This document shows, one piece after another, positions 38,915 through 43,197 of a stretch of DNA of 43,197 nt. The first letter of the stretch is position 1; each line of letters opens with the position of its first letter. Under the pieces are notes generated by a model that worked only from the letters and a program-made list of their open reading frames with translations, made no database searches and was not told the DNA's origin. The stretch comes from Paenibacillaceae bacterium (GTDB taxonomy: Bacteria; Bacillota; Bacilli; Paenibacillales; NBRC-103111), in the NCBI GenBank assembly GCA_029256185.1, contig JAQSYI010000061.1, forward strand, positions 1 through 43,197, in the 5' to 3' direction. A program made the position numbers and the translations under genes.

Positions 38915-41227
38915 TTAATAACAGCGGATCTCGTACAATGCTGCGGAGGGGTCTCCGTTGGTTGCGTGGAAAACTGCCCTTATTCTCCCCGTTGCCACCG
39001 GCACGGCCAGCTCATGCTTGCGCTGACGCTGATAGTTGCCCTTGACCCGCACCAGCTCCTGCCATGCTCCGTCTACCCAAGCCTCTATGGCATAATCTCT
39101 GGCGCATTGGGGATCTCTATAAAAAGGAGGATACCAATGGTATTCCGACAGCAGGTGCCCCGGGAAGGTGAGGTGAATCTCCCGGATGGTCTTCACCTCA
39201 TCCCAATCCAGCTGGAGCCATGGCGTGCCCGGGTCCTGAGGATGGGACCGCCACAGATGGGTATGCTCCCTGGGGCGGGTAACGCCGCTGATGACGTTCT
39301 CCGGACTGTAGCACGGCTGAGCCGGCTCCACACGATAGGTCAAGGAGTAGGCATTGCCCCGCATCTGACCGTTGCCCATATCCCAGCCGCTTACCTGCCC
39401 CGGCTCCAAGCCTTCGGACCGGTGCCAGACAATATGCTCATTCCCGTCGAGATCGAGCCGGACATAGGATGGCGCTGTCAGCCCACTTAAGGCAACCTCC
39501 CACTCGATCCATTGCATTTCTCCCGAGGGTACCACAAGCTCCGTTGCCGCCAGGACCTCGCCGGTTTCGCTGCGGTAGTCCCAGATGCCGTTCACCTTCA
39601 CCAGCCGGGCGCCGATCTGTTGGACCGTCCCGGATGTATTGGTCAGACATACGGAAACCTTGGACAGCTCAGAGGAACCAATGGCGATCCACTGTCCGCG
39701 GGGCACATCCATCCGGTCGGCCCATTCTTCAACCCGGTCTAACTGCAGCTTCTTCGGCTTGGTCTCTCCCCAGCTCTTCAGCAGCAGCTTGCCAGCATGC
39801 TTGCTCCATGGACCCACTCCGTAGGTGCTGGCTTCGCTGCTGGCAGTTACCTTGGCCTGGCGGGCCAGATCGGCCTCATCCTCATTGCGGTTATTGGGCA
39901 GGAAGCAGCCGTCCCGCAGCAGAGCCTGCTTCAGCTCGCCGCTATATTCCTTGGCCATGGCCTTGACCGGAATTTGACGGGTTAGCGCCAGCGCTGCCGC
40001 CGTTCCCACCGCTTGCCCCATCAGCGCCGTGGTCCCCATGACCCGAACCGTGCCCAACGCGGCATGGGTGACACTGACATTGCGTCCGGCCATCATCAGA
40101 TTGTCCACATCCTTGGACAAACAGATGCCGAGGGGCACACCGTATGGCCCGCAATAGCTCTTAACGTTGTACTCGCCGGAGTACCCCGCGGCTGAGTTGG
40201 GCTCGCTGGTAGGCGCCAGCAGTCCGCCCGGCGTATGCAGATCGAGGAACCAGCCGCCGAAGGCGATCTCATCCTCGAATACCTTGCGGTTTAACACATC
40301 ATGCTCGTTCATGAAGTATTCCCCGATAATGCGGCGGCTCTCTCTTTTGCCGGGCACTTGGCCGATCCAGTCAATGGCGTAGTTGGCGGCAAGCTCCCGT
40401 GTTTCCGGGTCCTTGTTCTTGATCCAGTCCCAGACGCCCAGGGTATGGCGGGTCAGCTCATGGCGGATGTCCTCCGCATCGTGAATGGTATCCCACGGAA
40501 TCCCAATCTCCAGCCACCAATAGCCGCCGCGGATATCATAAGGAGGGCGGCCCTGCTTATAGAAGAATGCCGCGTCATCATAGTGGACGGCCCAATCCGG
40601 CAGCTCGAAGGGAACGGGATAGCCCACATCCTTGGCCTTGAAGTGAATGGAATTGCCCATGGTGTCCTTGCTGGCCTGAAGCGGGGCATGGGGCTCCTGG
40701 AACTCGTCCTTGCCCTCCGATCCCATCCGCCACTCACAGCCTGCCAGGTCGGCAATAATGCCGTCGCCTGTACAGTCGATGAACGTATGGCCGGTAATGG
40801 CTATATCCGTCTCCCCATTGGCAACACGGGCAATCACCGCCTTGACCGTCCTGTCGTCCTTCATCTCCACTTGATAGACCGGCGTGTTCAGATGGAAGGT
40901 CAGATTGGGCGTTTTCACCGCCATATCGTACATGACCATATCCCAGACACTGTTGGTCCAGCCATTCTCAAGGACAATTTCATGATTAATCGCCCGCTCC
41001 TCAATGAGCAGTTCCGACAGAATCCCCGTCTCCCGGGCATAGGCATGGAAGGCCGCCGCGCCATGGGGGGTCACGCGGATTTCCGAGGAACTGTTGCCCC
41101 CGAATACGGGCCGGTCCTGTACAAGGCAGGTTCGCGCCCCATGCCTGGCTGCAGCAACCGCCGCGCAGAATCCCGCCAGACCACCGCCGCAGACGACTAC
41201 ATCATAGTTTTCCGTTTTTTGCCTCAT
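38915..41227 (-). CDS. FAD-dependent oxidoreductase with C-terminal discoidin-like region
   Basis: 770 residues. The N-terminal Rossmann motif VVVCGGGLAGFCAAVAAARHG (10-30) and FGGNSSSEIR place it in the FAD_oxidored (PF12831) group. TFIDCTGDGIIADLAGCEWR and NLMMAGRNVSVTHAALGTVRVMGT are typical flavin contacts. From about 470 to the end is an extra part: TASSEASTYGVGPWSK, then PWLQLDWDEVKTIREIHLTFPG, which looks like a split F5/8 (discoidin) beta-sandwich. No signal peptide is seen. Substrate unknown; a LacI neighbour suggests carbohydrate metabolism. AAAGGAG lies 9 nt before the ATG, and a LacI-type operator lies just upstream. Confidence 0.88.
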   Translation of the reverse strand: MRQKTENYDVVVCGGGLAGFCAAVAAARHGARTCLVQDRPVFGGNSSSEIRVTPHGAAAFHAYARETGILSELLIEERAINHEIVLENGWTNSVWDMVMYDMAVKTPNLTFHLNTPVYQVEMKDDRTVKAVIARVANGETDIAITGHTFIDCTGDGIIADLAGCEWRMGSEGKDEFQEPHAPLQASKDTMGNSIHFKAKDVGYPVPFELPDWAVHYDDAAFFYKQGRPPYDIRGGYWWLEIGIPWDTIHDAEDIRHELTRHTLGVWDWIKNKDPETRELAANYAIDWIGQVPGKRESRRIIGEYFMNEHDVLNRKVFEDEIAFGGWFLDLHTPGGLLAPTSEPNSAAGYSGEYNVKSYCGPYGVPLGICLSKDVDNLMMAGRNVSVTHAALGTVRVMGTTALMGQAVGTAAALALTRQIPVKAMAKEYSGELKQALLRDGCFLPNNRNEDEADLARQAKVTASSEASTYGVGPWSKHAGKLLLKSWGETKPKKLQLDRVEEWADRMDVPRGQWIAIGSSELSKVSVCLTNTSGTVQQIGARLVKVNGIWDYRSETGEVLAATELVVPSGEMQWIEWEVALSGLTAPSYVRLDLDGNEHIVWHRSEGLEPGQVSGWDMGNGQMRGNAYSLTYRVEPAQPCYSPENVISGVTRPREHTHLWRSHPQDPGTPWLQLDWDEVKTIREIHLTFPGHLLSEYHWYPPFYRDPQCARDYAIEAWVDGAWQELVRVKGNYQRQRKHELAVPVATGRIRAVFHATNGDPSAALYEIRCY

Positions 41228-41244
41228 AGGTTTACGCTCCTTTT

Positions 41245-41258
41245 TTTACTCGTGTAAA
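41245..41258. promoter_or_regulatory. LacI-type operator 1
   Basis: TTTACTCGTGTAAA (TTTAC-4 bp-GTAAA) lies 17 bp before the oxidoreductase start, overlapping the 5' end of its message. It shares its half-sites with the palindrome at 41519-41536. Confidence 0.6.
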
Positions 41259-41370
41259 ATTATGATTTGTGAAAAGGGTCTTCCGGTTGACCGGCTGACC
41301 CTGCCATCTGTTTACTGTCCAAAGAGATACCAATGCCTACACTGATGATGATGGCTATACTCATGACGAC

Positions 41371-41490
41371 GATGCTGATCCTTGCTGATGCTGATCATAT
41401 TGACATGGATGATGCTGATCCTTGCTGATGCTGATCATATTGACATGGATGATGCTGATCCTTGCTGATGCCGATCATATGAACAGTGAT
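41371..41490. repeat. 40-bp tandem repeat, three units
   Basis: Units begin at 41371, 41411 and 41451 with GATGCTGATCCTTGCTGATG; the third diverges in its second half. The 40-bp period is not a multiple of 3, so it is not coding. It lies between the two LacI-type operators. Confidence 0.9.
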
Positions 41491-41518
41491 GATGCCGATA
41501 TTCATTGTTGTCATCTAT

Positions 41519-41536
41519 TATTTACTCGAGTAAATA
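41519..41536. promoter_or_regulatory. LacI-type operator 2
   Basis: TATTTACTCGAGTAAATA is a perfect 18-bp palindrome with the central CG typical of LacI-family sites. Its centre is 276 bp from operator 1, a distance suited to looping. Confidence 0.7.
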
Positions 41537-41565
41537 TTATCATGAACCCGTAAGCTTTTCAATAC

Positions 41566-41730
41566 TTATTTCTCGAATATTTTATCGTAATTTGAAGACT
41601 CCATCAGAACCGTCTGGTCCATGGCGGAGCTCATAAGCGCATTATCCTCCAGCAGCTCCATGTCCTTCTGGGGCTCAGGCTTCTCTATCATCCTGGTCAG
41701 GCTCAAATGGTTTATATAAACAATAATCAT
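41566..41730 (-). CDS. Small unidentified ORF
   Basis: 54 codons from ATG at 41730; the product is acidic in its second half (KDMELLEDNALMSSAMDQ) and ends YDKIFEK. AAGGGGG lies about 15 nt before the ATG, too far to be convincing; an internal ATG at codon 14 is the alternative start. It may be a small protein or the C-terminal remnant of a larger gene. I do not recognise it. Confidence 0.35.
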   Translation of the reverse strand: MIIVYINHLSLTRMIEKPEPQKDMELLEDNALMSSAMDQTVLMESSNYDKIFEK

Positions 41731-41852
41731 GTATACTTACGTCATCCCCCTTGCTTCATCGCTTTCGCTTAATACCGCTCCAAGCAACGCTCCTTGGCTG
41801 TCATAATAGTTCAAGTCTGTCGCTTCCCACACTTATTCTGGAGTTGATTTCA

Positions 41853-42578
41853 ATGGATCTGGAGCAAAGAAGGGTTTGGAACGAAAACCATAAGAGTTTA
41901 ACTGAGATCATCTTGAATCGAAACGAGCATGTGCGGGTAATCGAGCTTTTTCTCAATCACCATGCTTTGTTGTACTCGTCGAATATGAGTAACAGCCGTA
42001 TCGATACTTTGGAGGATTTCGTGTTGGACAGTCTGGAGGAAAGTGCATTACGGAAATACCCGGTAAATGCTCCGGATACGAAGAATTCAATCGTATGGCA
42101 TCTCTGGCATATTGCAAGAGTCGAGGATATGACGATGAATATTTTAGTTGCAAACAGTCAGCAGGTCCTTCATTCTGATGATTGGCTACAAAAAATGAAC
42201 ATCAGATTTCCCCATAGCGGAAACAGCATGAGTGATGAGGATATCGCAGAACTAAGTTCAGGAATACATTTGGAATCCCTGTTAGAATATAGAACAGCCG
42301 TGGGAAAACAAACCCGGCAAATCGTTTCGTCACTGCAACCAGGCCAGTTTGGAGATCGAGTTCAAGATTGCAGTATCAAAAGATTGTTTGCCGAAAATGC
42401 TATTGTGCCAGCAGCAAGCGGCATTGCCGAATATTGGGCAAAGAAGACAATTGCCGGACTTGTGCTAATGCCGGCAACAAGGCATAATTTTCTGCATTTG
42501 AATAAATGTGTGCGTATTAAGGATAGGCTGCAAAAGGAAATGAAAAAATCAACCCGGCAAGCTCTACGCCAGCCCTGA
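41853..42578 (+). CDS. DinB-like four-helix protein
   Basis: 241 residues, mostly helical. NSIVWHLWHIARVEDMTMNIL (about 74-94) gives the first His pair and ATRHNFLHLNKCVRIKDRL near the C-terminus the last, together a DinB/YfiT-type metal site. Such proteins are often thiol-transferases or damage-inducible proteins of unknown role. ATG at 41853 is chosen with GGAG 9 nt upstream. The gene looks more AT-rich than its neighbours and stands alone, which may indicate later acquisition. Confidence 0.82.
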   Translation: MDLEQRRVWNENHKSLTEIILNRNEHVRVIELFLNHHALLYSSNMSNSRIDTLEDFVLDSLEESALRKYPVNAPDTKNSIVWHLWHIARVEDMTMNILVANSQQVLHSDDWLQKMNIRFPHSGNSMSDEDIAELSSGIHLESLLEYRTAVGKQTRQIVSSLQPGQFGDRVQDCSIKRLFAENAIVPAASGIAEYWAKKTIAGLVLMPATRHNFLHLNKCVRIKDRLQKEMKKSTRQALRQP

Positions 42579-42664
42579 TTAGCGCCTTTGGACCTCAATA
42601 CTGCTGATTAACGCAGCCTTTTGTGGCAAAGGGCTCCCCTGCTCAGAAGGATATCCTTTCTATT

Positions 42665-42727
42665 AGGAAAAATCTGGTGGAAGAACACCGTCTGGCCCTT
42701 TTTTACGTTTCCAAAGGAGTCACGCCT
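42665..42727 (+). repeat. Second copy of the 62-bp dispersed repeat
   Basis: Matches 32847-32908 (AAAAATCTGGTGGAAGAACA, then CTTTTTTACGTTTCCAAAGG). See that entry for the possible coding frame. Confidence 0.6.
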
Positions 42728-42753
42728 TACGGCGGTCCCGCCCCGCTTACTCC

Positions 42754-42949
42754 TAACGGAAATTTTTTCTGCTATCTCCGCAAGTTCATTATTTCTCGCT
42801 GATTTAGCGGAAATTTTTTCCGTTATTTCCTCTTGAACGCCCCGAAACAGGTATTTGTACCTGGTTTTGAGCGAGTTAACGGAAATTTTTTCCGCTAAAT
42901 CTCGGCAAATACTAAAAAATGTCCTGATAGCGGAAAAAATTTCCGTTAT
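42754..42949. repeat. Four-unit near-palindromic repeat array 4 (CGGAAATTTTTTCCG family)
   Basis: Units at 42754, 42804, 42876 and 42927, each like TAACGGAAATTTTTTCCGCTA. Spacing is about 50, 72 and 51 bp. A perfect hairpin CAGGTA-TTTG-TACCTG lies between the halves. It is 3' of the DinB-like gene; the rest of 42579-43180 has no other gene I can support. Confidence 0.85.
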
Positions 42950-43180
42950 ATCGTCCCATGTCTTCTCCACTTTTAGGGAGGGGGGGGAATTCCCTTCCGC
43001 AAAATCATATCCTTTCTGTCCTGAATAGCAGGACCCTGCTATATGATTCATCAGTAGTGCCGCCCAAGCGGCATGTGTGTCTGATATGTTAAGAAAAAGT
43101 AAGCGTCAAATACTCCCCACCTGTGAAGTGGAAACGGACCATGCGAAAATAGAGGCATCCCAGGTATGGAGGAAGCAGAC

Positions 43181-43197
43181 ATGGACAAAGTGGAGCA
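43181..43197 (+). CDS. Start of a gene cut by the window edge
   Basis: ATG at 43181, 7 nt after GGAGGA, opens a frame reading MDKVE before the window ends. The ribosome site is good, but too little is visible to name the product. Confidence 0.5.

Overview
The window looks like chromosomal DNA of a Paenibacillus-type bacterium (Bacillota). The signs are strong AGGAGG ribosome sites, frequent GTG/TTG starts, GC that looks to be in the mid-50s by eye, Bacillus-type gene pairs (HypR/YfkO-like, YtrA/YtrB-like, YhaQ/YhaP-like, TelA with partners), a TPP riboswitch before thiM, and many short structured intergenic repeats. No rRNA, tRNA, CRISPR array, transposase or prophage gene was seen. All identifications come from reading the sequence and from memory of families; nothing was aligned or searched.

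Layout. 0.1-3.7 kb: oxidative/electrophile-stress flavoenzymes (two nitroreductases and an iron-sulfur flavoprotein-like reductase) around a HypR-like HxlR regulator, then an AraC/GyrI-type regulator. 4.2-5.5 kb: thiM behind a TPP riboswitch with its own terminator. 5.7-10 kb: cupin, peptide deformylase, EamA exporter, guanylate-kinase-like protein and peptidase T. 10.1-12.1 kb: ECF sigma factor and DUF4179 anti-sigma-like partner. 12.6-14.2 kb: small monooxygenase and a lipoprotein polysaccharide deacetylase. 14.5-18.1 kb: a three-gene operon of a membrane coiled-coil protein, a substrate-binding/vWA protein and TelA.

18.5-32.2 kb is the most interesting part. It encodes a 6-hydroxynicotinate-reductase-like Fe-S flavoprotein translationally coupled to a UPF0280 protein, a complete BMP-type ABC importer, a LysR regulator, and a divergent operon for a 2-(hydroxymethyl)glutarate-dehydrogenase-like enzyme, an enamidase, a DUF1185 protein and an SLC13/DASS carrier. 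Three consecutive steps of Eubacterium barkeri nicotinate fermentation are present (6-hydroxynicotinate to tetrahydro-oxonicotinate to 2-formylglutarate plus ammonia to 2-hydroxymethylglutarate). The molybdenum hydroxylase before them and the B12 mutase branch after them are absent from the window. I infer a stand-alone scavenging or electron-sink module with its own importer and possibly its own exporter, in which UPF0280 (an ApbE-related fold) may attach the covalent flavin of the reductase.

33.1-37.5 kb: an ABC operon with a GntR regulator and a palindromic operator at its promoter. 37.7-41.5 kb: a LacI regulator and a large FAD-dependent oxidoreductase with two LacI-type operators 276 bp apart. 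41.6-43.2 kb: a small ORF, a DinB-like protein and the first codons of a further gene.

Three dispersed non-coding repeat classes stand out: (i) four arrays of four near-palindromic units with conserved spacing of about 50/64/50; (ii) a hairpin repeat that ends in the Shine-Dalgarno of the gene it precedes, at three loci, with compensatory stem changes; (iii) an approximately 80-bp element that can fold into a stem carrying inner hairpins, at three loci.
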